Assembly (NCBI GenBank): GCA_930367205.1
Contig: OV884013.1
Coordinates: 89,839,333-89,903,332 of the forward strand
DNA: 64,000 nt
Direction of reading: 5' to 3'
Source of the DNA: Acanthosoma haemorrhoidale
Taxonomy: Eukaryota > Arthropoda > Insecta > Hemiptera > Acanthosomatidae
Below the pieces are notes generated by a model, which did not search any database, had not been told where the DNA came from, and worked only from the letters and a program-made list of their open reading frames with translations. A program made the position numbers and the translations under genes. Positions 37,840-49,235 of this stretch are shown here, in pieces; the first letter of the stretch is position 1; every line of letters starts with the position of its first letter.

Positions 37840-38706
37840 TGTAGCGACCGCTAACTACATAAGTTAAATCACCCTATACTCTGGTGCATATATATCGTAA
37901 GCAAAAGTAAAATAACAGGAACTAAGTGTATGTAAATCATTGTGAAGTGCTAAGCAATAAAACTCGGAAGCAAAACAAGTCATAAACATCCAGGTACACA
38001 CCGGCCTAAGAGCCAGGGGGCCAGGGGTACCACTTGGCATGCCATAAACAGTCGTAAACTTAGCAACCCTTTTAGTCCATCTCTATCGGTCAAGTGCCTC
38101 GGCGCAGGTGTGCAGGGGTACCATCTGGCAGCCATAAAACAGTCATAAACAGCCCTTTAGAGGTCGAGGGGTCACGTAATCGGTCAGAAGGTCGCATTTT
38201 CTCACGCCGGCCAAGACTCTTCCCCCCCCCCCCCCCCCCAAGCAGGAACGATATTTAAACCAGGGCGTTTGACCCTGTAAGTCTAGTCTCCTTATCAGCC
38301 TCTGAGTCTCCTTATCCACTTTTACTCAGTGACGCTTTACGCCAGGGCCACTGGCTCTGGAAGTCAGTCTCTTAGACTCCCCGCCAGTCTCTCAGTCTCT
38401 CCTCATCCGCCTCTTAGTCCCTCATCCGTCTCTTAGTCTCCTCGCCCGTCTCCTTGCAGACTCTATGGCAACCTGTAACTATGCTTGTTTTGCTTCCGCT
38501 CGAACTCTAAAAACTTGCCTTATTCTTTATGAAACCTCTGTACCTCTTCTCTTGAACATAGTGCGTTGTCGGGGCACATACCTATCATAAAATGGAGTCA
38601 GATAGTAACGCAGTCCTGGAACGATTGTCCAGGTTATTAACTCGAACAATCCGCACTTGTCACCAGGGCTAGGGTGATTAGGCACTCCCCTAGTGACAAC
38701 CCGACA
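37840..38706 (+). mobile_element. solo LTR inserted into the LINE
   Basis: Begins TGTAGCGACCGCTAACTACA and ends GTGACAACCCGACA, with a perfect 5-bp target duplication GTTGC at 37835-37839 and 38707-38711. At 867 bp it shows the family's TGTCGGGGCACA and ATGGAGTCAGATAGTA blocks near the 3' end. Its middle is a private segment with an imperfect direct repeat (GGGGTACCACTTGGCA and GGGGTACCATCTGGCA, around 38024 and 38117), a C18 run at 38222-38239 and a CTC-rich degenerate satellite (38275-38465). Insertion into the LINE dates it as younger than that LINE. Confidence 0.95.
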
Positions 38707-39065
38707 GTTGCACTAATACTTGATCTCATCAATTTGTTTTGAAGATTATGGGATGCTATATCAAGGTCTGGGTGGGATGACAAGACTGCAGTGTCATCTG
38801 CAAATCTGGCCAAGAAGGTATTGGGGCTAGAGGGGACATCAGCGGTGTATTTATCCTCTATAAATGGGACCCAGGACACTGCCCTGTGGAACTTTTGCTT
38901 TTATGTTATAGTAGTTAGAATATTCTAAACCACAGCGAACTTGGAAGAAGTGGTTTGAAAGGTAGGACTGTAGGATTAGGAAAAGGGTCTGTGGTAAATA
39001 TGTTTGGAGCTTGAAAAGCAAACCTGCGTGCCCCAGACCCTGTCAAAAGCTTGAGCTATGTAATG
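38637..39065 (-). pseudogene. LINE family B reverse transcriptase, 5' segment
   Basis: The recognisable RT part lies above 38711. It includes the AQAFDRVW motif and the FADDTAVLSSHPD motif, joined by a stretch with stops. The open frame at 38637-38879 runs on into the LTR for about 20 codons, which are not LINE-derived. Confidence 0.85.
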
Positions 39066-39158
39066 AGCTATAAAATCGATAAAGGGTTCTTATTTTGTAT
39101 GCTTTTGATGATTGTTATTTTCGGGGTATTCTGTCCCCAAGGAGGGGGAAGGACGTGC

Positions 39159-39171
39159 AGAGAGAGAGAGA

Positions 39172-39214
<43 letters not shown>
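39159..39214. repeat. (GA)n microsatellite
   Basis: Alternating AG for about 56 bases, interrupted once by a GTGT step near 39172. Confidence 0.95.
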
Positions 39215-39217
<3 letters not shown>

Positions 39218-39369
39218 TGTACTTCAGGTGCCAAATTTTTTTTTTTCCTAAACCCATTTAATCAATGACATTTTCTCATCACTCTTCTGCGATGCGCAGA
39301 TGCATTCAAAGGAGGTTGGGTTACAATACAATATCAGATTGACGTTGAAATTAACAATGTAATGAATAT

Positions 39370-39457
39370 AATACTAGGTGATGGGGCTCACCTTCTGTTT
39401 ACTATTTGGGAGAAACTTACAATTAGACTTACTCGGTGCCGAGAGTCTGTCAAATGC
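39370..39457 (-). mobile_element. small LINE scrap abutting copy 2
   Basis: Contains CTAGGTGATGGGGCTCACCT, the 3' UTR signature of family A. The minus strand also reads KAFDRLSAPS, like RT motif A, immediately next to the poly(A) of copy 2. It appears to be an older LINE fragment that served as insertion site. Confidence 0.5.
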
Positions 39458-41000
39458 TTTTTTTTTTTTTTTTAAATTTCAAAACCTCAAACGAAATACA
39501 ATGTACAAAAAGAAAACTAACAAAATAATCAAACTTACGAATTTCTCCTCTTCCTGCATTTAAATGCATTTGGAGGAGTGCATAATATAATAAAAATTTT
39601 TATTGTTGTTAAAAGTTCATCGTTCTTATACAACACTAGGTTATGAGGCTTACCTTCTGTTTGTCACCGCACCAAACACTAAACACTAAGAACAAAACAA
39701 AACAAAACAAACTAAATCTCTACCTAGAACCTAGGACTAGAGTGTTCCAGCCACGACAGCGTCCTGCCATCGATGGGGGAACGGAGCGGGGGTTATAGTG
39801 TTAAACACCGGGTTTGTTAGATATTGTAATGAGTCGGAAAAATTTGATATGTCTACGCTGGATGAATTCATCCACCGTAGGCAGCTCAAATATCTCATGC
39901 AGCTCACTGTTCCGTCGCTGCTCGAATGAAGTACCTCTGACCACTTTCATCAGTATACCGTTTTGGAATTGTTGGAGTTTCTTAGATGTCGTATACGTCA
40001 GATAACGAAATAGCGGTGCACCATACAGCAGAGTAGGCCTGAGTATGCTCTTGTAAATCAGTAGCTTGAGACGTAGTGATAGATTGGGGGAAGTCAATAA
40101 GTGCGTAAGCCGGTAAGACTTCATGCGTGTATGCTTTAACTTCTTCGCAAAATGGTTACTAAAATGGAGGTGTCTGTCCATTTTAATTCCCAGATATACT
40201 AGGTTGTTGGCTGGTGAATTTTTCTCCGTTCCTACTGTGTAACTAGTAGGGAGCGGGCTTTTTCCCTTTTGAAAAGAGAAAATTACACAGTCAGTCTTGC
40301 CCGCGTTTATAGAGATATTGAGTCTCCCCAATCTCTCACTGATCTGGTTACAGGCTGCTTCAGCCTGTCTTAGAGCTACCTTGGCACTCATGCTGCTACT
40401 ATACACCGCTATGTCATCTGCGAAAGCAGTAACTGTGGTATTTTTGTATCGGGCTCCAACAATCTCAGACGTGTATACGTTGAATAGTACAGGGGATAAG
40501 ACGGCGCCTTGGGGTACTCCACAGGTCAGTGGCACAGCTTCGATGAAGCTATCACCCACCCGCACCCGCAGCGATCTTTTTTTCATGAAGCTAGCCAGAA
40601 TTGAATGCAGTTGTTCCAGGCATTCCCGGTTGCAGAGCATTTGACACAGTGTCCCGTGAGACACAGAGTCGAATGCTTGGGTGCAATCAATGGAAATCAT
40701 AGCCGTGGCTATGTTTCTATTCATGTTATGGCTAACTTCTGACTGCACTTTTTAGAAGGGGGTGCTCTGCGCTCATACTGGATTGGAATCCAGTCTGCTC
40801 TGGCGGAATGATGTCATTTTCCGAGCAGTAATCTTTGAGATAATTCAAAAGAATTTTCTCAAAGATTTTCCTCATCTGTGGTAGCAGACTGATCGGGCGG
40901 TATTGGGCTGGGTGATCTCAGCTCTTGGCTGGCTTTAGTAATGGGAACAAGATGCCCCAAATGGAGGTGCTTATACAGGCAGGCAGGCCAGTTGTGGTTT
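39458..41000 (-). mobile_element. 5'-truncated LINE (family A), copy 2
   Basis: The minus-strand poly(A) is the T-run at 39458-39473. It is followed upstream by the same 3' UTR as copy 1, and by an RT open frame (39801-40748) nearly identical to copy 1. Further upstream, past a frameshift near 40750, RT finger motifs can be read (QYRPISLLP and QTGFQSSMSAEHPL). Homology fades near 41000. No target duplication was found. The copy sits in the 15.7-kb APCDD1 intron in the same orientation as the gene. Confidence 0.9.
39801..40748 (-). pseudogene. LINE family A reverse transcriptase, longest surviving frame
   Basis: 315 codons covering RT from before motif A to the C-terminal tail: TAMISIDCTQAFDSVSHG, CGVPQGAVLSPVLFNVYTSE, TAFADDIAVYS, AGKTDCVIFSF, YLGIKMDRHLHF and YGAPLFRYLTYTTSKK. 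Compared with copy 1 it keeps the frame through the thumb, but gains one base near 39840, which replaces the last residues by RLITISNKPGV and a stop. Motif A, B and C catalytic positions look intact, but endonuclease and ORF1 are absent, so it cannot be autonomous. Confidence 0.92.
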
Positions 41001-42655
41001 TCGTACACTAGTCCCCCCCCCCTCTTAACTGACGCTCTAAGGTTTTTTATTATTAAAATATGGAAACATAGGTGGATAGTTTCTGGGCCGAGAAGAGGGG
41101 AACTTCTAATTATTCATGATAAAGAGGTTGACACAACAGTTATTATTATCTAACTGTGCAAATTATGAGGGCCGTTACATGAAACTTCTTTCGTAAGTCC
41201 AAATGGAAGAGTGATCACACCTTTAACATGACATTTTTAAAAAAATTCTGCAAAACTCTATCAAACCTCTCCCAATTAAGTAAGGCTGGAGGCTGTAATT
41301 GATGAAAACTCACGAAGTGACATTGCTATACAACTTTTCTTTTAACTCCTTTAAATATGGTTCTTATTTTTATTGGCACTACCAGGTTCCCGTAGCGCAA
41401 GAAAGTGTTCCTTGTAAAATTTATTTACGATCCGTTTCATATATGCGTTCCTTTTCTTTATGGACGGAGAAGGTTTATTTTTCCACAACCGAATATTTTT
41501 CTCCTGTGCCCAAAAGAGAAAAATAAGAAAGGCACGAGGAATGAAGGACCTGTCACAAAGGCATCCGTCCAATATATTTACACTAGTACCTTCATGTATA
41601 CATTCTTGAAATTAAGGACCAATAGTTTCTTAATTATTAGTTATTAATTTTATAATATAGTTAGCGTACTAAATTTCGAAGTTTTACCTTCTAATTTAAT
41701 CCGTATCAATGATTGTCCTCCGATTATCAAAGCATGGATAAGCCATATCATTTCACTAGTGTTGATCAAATCCTACAACGCTTTGCACAGTGGCCCCCGT
41801 TTACACCATCATAAGAATTATTAAAATCAACAAATGTGATATTGTGTCTAGATCTGGTACTCTCACCCTTTTTCAAGATCGTGGGTTAGAGTGAGGATTC
41901 TCTTTTTTGTAATTACATTGATAGGGAATCACACCAATACATAGTCAGTAGATTTAATGGTAAATACCGTTATAATTTTATATAGAATTTTTTTGGCAAA
42001 TCATACGATTGTCAATTTGCACGTATCTGTTTAAAAGACGATTTGTAATATTTTAAGATATAATAGTAAAACACTATAACTAAAATAATAAGATTTTTTT
42101 CTCATTTCTACTGGTAGCTTGCTGATATTTCAGTGCCTTACGCCTTGCGTAGATATGGAGCAAAGTGACGATAAAAGATTCCAGCAATCAAATGTACTGT
42201 GCATCGGAGGAGCTGTAGACCTCATAATTTTGAAATACCAGACGTGAAACTGTTAAATTTTTAAATCAAATACTCTGAAATGCTATAATTTGCCTCCAGG
42301 CGTATCGTGTCTAATGCAGGTTTAGAATAAGAAAAACGCACTTTTTCATATTCGATAGTTAGACATGATGGAGACGATGTAATAACTGAGTAATACAAAT
42401 CTCTTAACGAAAAAAGTACCTAAATAATTCAAGTACTACAACACGACACTAACTGTAAAGCATTTCTATACAAATCGCCAGTTAACAATAACCTTCGTAA
42501 TATCAAACATCTATAGAAAAAAAAAAGGTCACCTCTTAATCACAAATAATTATAAGTCACCCTCCTTTCGTATCAGACCTTGTATCTATATCATCAAATA
42601 ATATCAGAAAATATGTATCTATTTTTCATTATGTTAATAAAGATTATGCCGTCAG
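41001..42655. other. AT-rich intron DNA, nothing recognised
   Basis: Part of the large APCDD1 intron. The open frames at 41299-41647 show no domain. A short C-run lies near 41012. Confidence 0.4.
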
Positions 42656-43702
42656 TGAGAGTAGGGGGAAGAGTGAGTAGAGTGGGGCCCATCCCCACTT
42701 TCCCTCTAGGCGCCTGGTGGGGGGCCATCCCCTCCAGGTGAGCCGGCTATAGAAGCCTGAGCCCCTTAGTCAGGCCACAGTTCTAGGTTTAGGTTTTAGT
42801 GTTAGTGTTTTCCACGGTCGCAAGCTGAAGGTGAGCCTCATCACCTAGTGAGTGTATGTGTATTGGAGTTATTAACAACAATCTGAAAGTATTATATTTT
42901 GTGCACTCCTTAATATGCATCTACGAATGCAGCACGAGGAGACAGCTGTAGTTCCAAATTTATTTATTTATTTTTCTCATTGTATATATATATTATCAAT
43001 AAAGAGGTTTTGAAAGAAAAAAAAAAATCAGGCCACAGATAGAAACCAACCGGGACCTTGAACACTTCTCTCTCTCTCTCTCTGCACTGGCGCCTGCTGC
43101 TCTACTCAAAATCATGGACTTCTTATTCAACTACCTCTGCATCTCTCTTTCCAAACCTCACTATGTTTTAGTACGGCGTCGTCAGACCCCACACTTTCCT
43201 AGTGGGAATCTCTGCCTTCGTCTCGCTAAAATTAGCACCTCCTTGGGAGAGACCTCTCCCTCGCGGACGACGGTTGCCGTGGCCCTACAAATTTCCCTAG
43301 CAGTGTCTCCCATGGCAATCCAGTCTGCCTCTCTCCGGTTCACCCTCGCCTTTGGGCCCCACGAATTCACCCCCTACCCTTAGACACCGAGTGTAAATTC
43401 GTGGTCATTCCAAGATCACATAAACTACCTATAAACCTACCCTGTACCTCTTCTACTGAACATAGTCCACTGTCGGGGCACACACACTTTTTAAAAGATC
43501 TTATGGAGTCAGATCAAAGCGAATTAGGCTGCCCGCCGACTAGGTCGGCAGCCAAGGTCAATAAAGGGTGAAAGGTCCACCCGCTCTATCTCTTTCTGGG
43601 CGCTCGCCGGACGGGGGCTAAGAGGTTGTAGCGACCCTAGCCCGCGGCGGGCGTCTCCTCCCCACTTTGGGGATACTCAGGTATACTAAACCCAAGCCCG
43701 AC
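42656..43702 (+). mobile_element. related LTR (second subfamily) carrying a LINE insertion
   Basis: The middle (43080-43480) matches the other LTRs: CCCACACTTTCCTAGTGGGA, TCTGCCTTCGTCTCGCTAAA, CTCTCCGGTTCACCCTCGCC and TGTCGGGGCACA. The 5' part (GGGGCCCATCCCC, GCGCCTGGTGGGGGGCCATC) and the 3' part (43500-43700, GC-rich, ending GCCCGACA) differ from the main family. No 5-bp duplication was found, so both ends are approximate. The long open frames on both strands arise from GC-rich LTR sequence and are not called as genes. Confidence 0.65.
42781..43027 (+). mobile_element. 5'-truncated LINE 3' UTR inside the LTR
   Basis: A 247-bp insertion bounded by a perfect 11-bp duplication TCAGGCCACAG at 42770-42780 and 43028-43038. 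It contains GAAGGTGAGCCTCATCACCT, the 3' UTR signature of LINE family A, and TATCAATAAAGAGG, and ends in a run of A. It lacks all coding sequence. Confidence 0.95.
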
Positions 43703-44040
43703 AGAAGGAAATCACTCTCTACACTTAATAAATGTATGTTAGTAACAACCAAGTTATTAACAAACAGGTAACCACTGAGCCATCCATGGTATCATCATTA
43801 AATGTGTTAAGGAAAAATACTGGTGTAACGAATTTGTTTGATCGATCGTACAAATTTCAGAACACCATTATCCAAAAAAAAAAAAAACGAATAAATAATC
43901 AATTACTCCCCAATGGAAATATTTGCTTGCCTAACCTTTAAATTCTTTCTCAACTTATGCCTTTACTTCGCCTATGACCAAGTGTTCAGGCAGAGAGGGA
44001 AGAGAGAATTATATTATTTTGCTTGAGTATATACACGGTT
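43703..44040. other. short AT-rich spacer
   Basis: Nothing recognised. Confidence 0.4.
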
Positions 44041-44059
44041 TATACGAGCATTTATGTTA

Positions 44060-44351
44060 ATCTAGAAAATTTTTGATTTATTCATCGATAGCAATTTTTT
44101 TCCCTTTAAAGTAATCCCCCTTAGATATAATCCACACAAGCCAACGCTTTCATTTGTTCCAAGCACTTTTCAAACACACTTTTCAGTATAGGTTTTAGCT
44201 CCTTCAGTGCTTTTTGTTTTATATCATCAATGGTGTCAAAACGTCGTCCTTTCAAGGTTTTTTTCAACTTCGGGAACAAAAAGAAGTCGCAGGGAGCCAT
44301 GTCCGGTGATCGGGGGGCTGAGGAAACACTACAGTGTTGTTTTTTTGCCAA
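44060..44351 (-). pseudogene. mariner transposase C-terminal relic
   Basis: The minus-strand frame reads FLAKKQHCSVSSAPRSPDMA followed by PCDFFLFPKLKKTLKGRRFD and TIDDIKQKALKELKPILKS, with VFEKCLEQMKALACVDYI near the end. SPDMAPCDFFLFPKLK is the mariner signature around the third catalytic Asp of the DDE/D transposase. Only the last 75 or so of about 345 residues remain; the N-terminal DNA-binding region and the first two catalytic Asp residues are missing. Terminal inverted repeats were not clearly seen. Confidence 0.88.
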
Positions 44352-44359
44352 AAAATTAC

Positions 44360-45152
44360 AAAAAATCAGTGAGGTTTTTTGACGTGTGTGGTTACAAAGA
44401 AGTTAGTAAATATATTACGACTTTTGAGGTTACAGCTTACCTGGTATTGGTTTCAAATTCCATCTCAACATTTGTTAGTGATTTTTATTTAAAGTCAGAT
44501 GGCTGGATTTGAGTAATTTTCTTCATGAAATTTAATTACTCTAATTTTAAATAAGTAAAATTTCTTTTATTTTTAGCTTTTCAAAGAAGTCGTGATCTTT
44601 GAATGATGATTAATTAGACCCCTTGCGGAAAATTATATGGAAACATTTTCTTTTTTAAAACCTTCGAATTAATTAAACTGTCTGCAGGTGTATAAAAATA
44701 TTTTTTTAATAATGAAGAACAGGAAACGACGGGTATAAAAAAATATGATGAAAATAAAAAAGAGTTAAAAGGAAGATCATAAAACTCATGAAATTTATTA
44801 TATTACATAAAAGCAACAAAAAAGTGAATAAGGGATTTTCTTTTTATTTATAAAAGGCTTTAAAAATAAAAAATTAAATGAAGTTTACAATAGCCTGTGA
44901 AAACAGTAGGCAGACTAAAAGGCGTTGTACTAAATTATCTACTAATTATATTTTTGTCTTGCTTATAACACAAGGCTTATTTTCTGCAATTTAACTACCC
45001 TAAACCAGTTCAATACGATATTAAATTGAGTTTCAAGCATAAAAATTGGGAATCGTACATGTATTTTAACACATAATAAATGAGTATTCGGATTTTTTAT
45101 TTATAAAAATATTACTATTGTGGCCTCAATCTAAGCTTTCTTGAAATAACGT
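44360..45152. other. AT-rich spacer
   Basis: Nothing recognised apart from homopolymer tracts. Confidence 0.4.
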
Positions 45153-45917
45153 TGTCGGGTCGACACGAGGAGGGTGCCTAGTTACCTTAGCCCTATTGAC
45201 GAAGTGAGGGTTGATTAGGCTATGACCTGGACAATTACTTCATGACGGGTCTTACTACTGTACTATCTGACTCCATATTTGATAGGTATGTGCCCCGACA
45301 GTACACTATGTTCAGGAGAAGAGGTATAGGGTAGGTATTGGAGGTAGTTGGTCTTCACACTCGGTATCTGAGGGTTGGCGAAAACCGTCCGGATCCCAAA
45401 GGCGAGTGTGAACTTGAAAGAAGCAGACCGGATTGCCGTGGGAGACACTACTAGGTAAAGTTTGTAGGGCCACGGCAACCGTTTTCCACGAAGGAGAGGT
45501 CTCTCCCAAGAAGGTGCTACTTTTAGCGAGACGAAGGCAGAGAATCCCACTAGGAAAGTGTGGGGTCTGACGAGGCCGAACTAAAACATAGCGAGGTTTA
45601 GGAAGAGAGGTGTAGAGGTTTTCATAAATGAGAAGGCCAAATGTTGAAACACCAACCAAACCGCAGGGTTGCGGTGACGCTAGACTGTTCTAGACCGGGA
45701 CCCACCCAAGCCTGGTTCGCTACCTATCTCCCCCTTCCAGGGCCTATGACTAGTTTTTTGCAGCAGCTTCTTTTATTGTCTGCAATATTTACACTGGTAT
45801 GACTTATGGTTTGGTAATCTTATTTACATTTGTTTAAATTAATTTACATGACCAATTTACAATATATATACAATAGAGTATAGGGTGATTTATCTTAGGT
45901 AGTTAGCGGTCGCTACA
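45153..45917 (-). mobile_element. solo LTR with perfect target duplication
   Basis: On the minus strand it starts TGTAGCGACCGCTAACTACC and ends in a CCCGACA terminus, 765 bp in all. The 5-bp duplication AACGT lies at 45148-45152 and 45918-45922. It carries the shared 3' blocks of the family, including TCTGCCTTCGTCTCGCTAAA. An AATAAAAGAAGCTGCTGC stretch near 45770 may serve as the LTR polyadenylation signal. The 115-codon open frame at 45312-45659 is not preserved in the other copies and is not called as a gene. Confidence 0.95.
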
Positions 45918-46139
45918 AACGTTGTTTGGATCACTTGTAGTATTGTTGAAGTAATTAGATGAATGACTGAAATGAAATAAAAACTTTTTCCCGAGTCATT
46001 GTCCCCTAAGAATAACAAGAAAGAAGAAAATTGGAATGTCTAGCTAACAAAAAAATAAGGAAAAATACATAAAAGTGAATAGATTTGATAAGCTTATAAA
46101 TACTATGTGCTATTTCTATCTACATATAAGATGACTACA

Positions 46140-46560
46140 AAGAACCAACATGAAAAAATTGTATCAAAAGTTTGGGAGATTTGATGAACAACAAATATCA
46201 ATGGGAATAGAGTTCCAAAGGATTGTGATGCGAATAAGAAAGTAATTGTTAAAAGAAACAGAAGAGTGGGATCTGTTTTTGCAGGATCTGATCCCTGATT
46301 TGAATTGGAAGAGCTCGTGAAGGTAAAGGTGACAGCTTTTCAATCGTGGTAGTGCTGAGCTGAAGGGGAGGGACAAACGAAGTATTGGCGACGGGCGGAA
46401 GGGTCCAGCCGTCCTAATTCGGAGTAGTTTGAAATGAGATAGACTCTGGGGATCCCGAGTATAAATATAAGAAAAAAAATCATCAGCCTCGATATTCCAT
46501 TAGAGACAACCATAGACCACGTAACCGCAGTCAAAATGGGGAAATACAAGACAGGAAAAC
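46140..46560 (-). pseudogene. CR1/BS-like LINE C-terminal fragment
   Basis: Two minus-strand frames together show the usual C-terminal order of CR1/Jockey-like LINE polymerases: GISRLMIFFLIFILGIPRVY, YSELGRLDPSARRQYF, then after a frame change IRSCKNRSHSSVSF and NNYFLIRITILWNSIPIDIC. The pattern of a Tyr-x-Glu-Leu-Gly motif followed later by a Leu-Trp-Asn-Ser-x-Pro motif is characteristic. It belongs to a third LINE type in this intron. No poly(A) or target duplication was seen. Confidence 0.75.
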
Positions 46561-47103
46561 AGGAATCCTCGGCATATAGGAGGAATGAGCAATGGTGGGT
46601 AGAAGTATGTAAGTTGTTGATACAAACTCAGGAGAGTAATGGCGAAATTGATGAAACCTGAACTACTCCGGATGATATTGGAAGGGGTGGGGTGGAGGTT
46701 GATCAGTGGCTGAGTACTGTCTGCACTATTACTTTTTTTATGACCTATTTACAAGACCTATGTTTTTGTTAGCTGTTGTACCTAACAGAGAAATTCGAAC
46801 TGACAAAAGAATCGCATTGTGGTCACGTAATAACAGCAAGAGATAACCGCTGAATTAAACAGATATGTTTACATATTAAAACTGCCTATCAGCTTCGATG
46901 ATTCTGTTAAAATAAGGAATTTAATTTAGGTCGCTAATAAATGGGATTCCTGAAACTACAAGCAGCCTAACTCTTAGAGCATGTACTGGGAATTTTGCTG
47001 TTTTGTGATTTGTGTAGGAAAAAAGGAGAAAATATCAAATTACTTTCACAGTAGCAAATTGTCACTTTTATCGTCTTCCGGGAAAATGTGGGGAAAGGGA
47101 GGC

Positions 47104-47725
47104 ACAATGAATGTGACTAGTGTAACGAAGATAATTGAAATCCTTCGTTTTTTTTTTATACGGCCATTCAAAGATTGGTATGAGGAAAATTTAAAAACGA
47201 TAGGTCTAGTAATTGGTCTGAATGGAGAAAATCTTTTTTAACAGTTTTCATAGATAAAGTTGGTCAAAGGTTAGGAAAGCATATAGTTTTAAATATTTAG
47301 GAGGGTCATTGATTGATTACACATTAGCAAAAGAAAGGTTATGTTTGGAAGAGGAAAGCCAAAGTACAGTTTTTTCAAGAATCAATACGATTGTTGTGGG
47401 ACATTGGCAGTACAAGATGAATTAGACAGAGAAGAAATAACAAGTATTGAAAAACTGTTTGTACAACTGAGGAGAATGGATGATTTATTTTCCAGAATGA
47501 AGAACAACGATACACCAAATCAACGTATGAACATAACGTTGGAAAAATCCAAACAGAGAATTGATAAATTGAATAAAATAACGAGCTCTGCTTTTTAAAG
47601 AAACCCTGTTCTATTTGCGGACATTTAGGATGGCCAAATCGTTCCAATGCAGAAACCAACCATCAGAAAGAAACCAAACCAAAAGAATGCAGAAATAAAA
47701 ATTGATTTGTGACAAAAAAATTAGT
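47104..47725 (+). pseudogene. gypsy gag remnant with broken zinc knuckle
   Basis: Opens with MNVTSVTKIIE and PFKDWYEENLKTI, resembling a gag N-terminus, and continues in several frames through RRMDDLFSRMKNN. Near 47610-47655 a retroviral-type knuckle can be read (PCSICGHLGWPNRSN). The first two Cys are kept, but the expected His and last Cys are replaced by Trp and Asn. Frameshifts occur around 47130-47160 (T-run), 47240 and 47590. Confidence 0.6.
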
Positions 47726-47874
47726 TAATCTAAATGAAACATAATTATCAGCTGATAATCCTAATAGCACATGTGGAGAAATAGATATTGTAAAAATTTA
47801 CAACAAATAAATCGGGAGTTCGAAGTATATTAGGTTCCATTATTTTTTATTTGAAGTACATCGAAAATAGTGTG

Positions 47875-48115
47875 GAGAAGTTTGAACCTTTGCATAGATT
47901 GCTAAGAAAGAATATCCAATTCAAGTGGACTGATGAATGTGAAAATAGTTTCAATTTAATCAAAGCCTTTTTGTGTTCTTCCTCAATTTTAGGAATTTAA
48001 GATAAAGATAAAGATGTTTATATAGAAACAGACGCTAGTTAATTGGTTATTGGGGCAACTTTAAAACAACCTCAAACTAATTGAAAATTTCATCCAGAAC
48101 TAGAATTTGTTTCAA
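47875..48115 (+). pseudogene. gypsy RT thumb and RNase H start
   Basis: Reads EPLHRLLRKNIQFKWTDECE, then NSFNLIKAFLCSSSILGI, a stop, and DKDKDVYIETDAS with GATLKQPQ. A Leu-His-x-Leu-Leu motif followed by Trp-Thr-x-x-Cys-Glu and an Ile-Glu-Thr-Asp-Ala-Ser motif is the usual junction of RT and RNase H in Ty3/gypsy pol. The RT catalytic core is absent. Confidence 0.8.
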
Positions 48116-48135
48116 CTAATTTTGGTATCACAATC

Positions 48136-49235
48136 ATCCACCACGTACATGATTATTATGATCACATTGGCGTCGCTCAAATGAGAGATAAAATAAGGCC
48201 AGTATACTATTTATACTATATACTATAAAATGTTGATACATTAATGAGTCAATTTTGTAAACATTGTGTCATTTGTATGGAAAATAAAGTGCGTACTAGT
48301 AGACCCATCCGTTTAATGTCAAAACTAGGTCCTGCACGTGAGCCATATAAGATCATGTCTATCGATTCTGTTGGTGGGTTTGGTGGAAATCGATCGCCTA
48401 AGAAATTTATGCATAACTTGGTAGATCATTTTAGTAGGTACGAGCATGCGTGGATTTCTACTACGACAAGTCAATGTGCCGGAGATTTCATAAGACTTAT
48501 TGATCCTATTGCGCAGAAAAATAAAAAAAATGTCATCCTGGCAGACCGATATACGGCCTTGAATTCTGCAATACTTACAAATATACTTAGCGAAGATTTT
48601 TTTTTTTTTTTCTAAGCTCTCTAATTATAAGATTAAAGATGAGGGAAAAATAAAGGGATATTTGGGTTGAGCGGATCCTTGTACTAGGAGTACCTGTAGT
48701 GAAGATGAAAATTCAATTGATATTCACCTCTATTGATTGCCCACAGTCTAATGGACTTAACGAGAGGCTAAACCAGACTTTAGAAAACAGCGGTAAGATA
48801 CATAGCGGTGACAGACGTGCATGGTCAAGAATAGCTGAATATTGTGGGTCAGAATACAATAGGACAATTCATTCTTCAACTAAATTTGAGCCAGCATACT
48901 TACTTTTCGGAAAGCAATCGTTAATATGTCCGATTGAAACACTAAATCAAAATGATCTTGCTAAAGTTAGATATGAAGCATTTCTAAACTCTATGAAGAG
49001 TTTTAGAATAAATAAAATGATAGTAGACAAGAACCGAAGAACCCACGGAGATGAAGTATATGTTGAAAACGGAAGCAAACTGAACAGAAGGAAGACTGAT
49101 AAAGTGCGAATTGGGCCATTTAGGATTCTAAAGAGGATATCATCATCTATGTATCAAGTTGGCTGTGAAAAAAAGAAGAAGATATCAAATAACTTTCACA
49201 GTAGCAAATTGTCACTTTTCTCGTCCTCCGGGAAA
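48136..49235 (+). pseudogene. gypsy integrase remnant
   Basis: Starts with a zinc-binding region (HHVHDYYDHIGV, then FCKHCVIC after a break). The catalytic core follows: SIDSVGGFGG and NLVDHFSRYEHAW around the first Asp, VILADRYTALNS at the second Asp, and DCPQSNGLNERLNQTLE with the Glu. The C-terminal part (FGKQSL, RKTDKVRIGPFRILKR, YQVG) closes the domain. A T-run at 48599-48613 breaks the frame between the second Asp and the Glu. The end (KKKISNNFHSSKLSLFSSSG) also occurs at 47020-47090. Confidence 0.85.

Larger units (their letters stand above)
36990..39065 (-). mobile_element. Jockey-type LINE (family B), split by a solo LTR
   Basis: Minus-strand relic in the last APCDD1 intron. From 5' to 3' it shows AQAFDRVW (motif A, near 39040), a broken middle, ADVPSSPNTFLARFADDTAV (motif C), then the LTR at 37840-38706. 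It resumes with KLIKQNVPTL, the thumb, and the C-terminal LQTLHNDLNIPYILELIPSK and SNHPNPVAQSL, reaching a 3' UTR shared with 21180-21410. Stops and frameshifts break every segment. The 5' end is truncated within RT. The 3' poly(A) is eroded, so the 36990 limit is approximate. The elongated open frame 37248-37526 is the C-terminal coding part. Confidence 0.85.

Noticed and set aside
43182..43370. Antisense LTR frame, also open at 57093-57332
   Set aside because: Only two copies keep it open, others do not, and there is no start context or domain.
45312..45659. 115-codon frame inside an LTR as a conserved protein
   Set aside because: Other LTR copies break the frame or shift it, so the similarity reflects shared LTR DNA.
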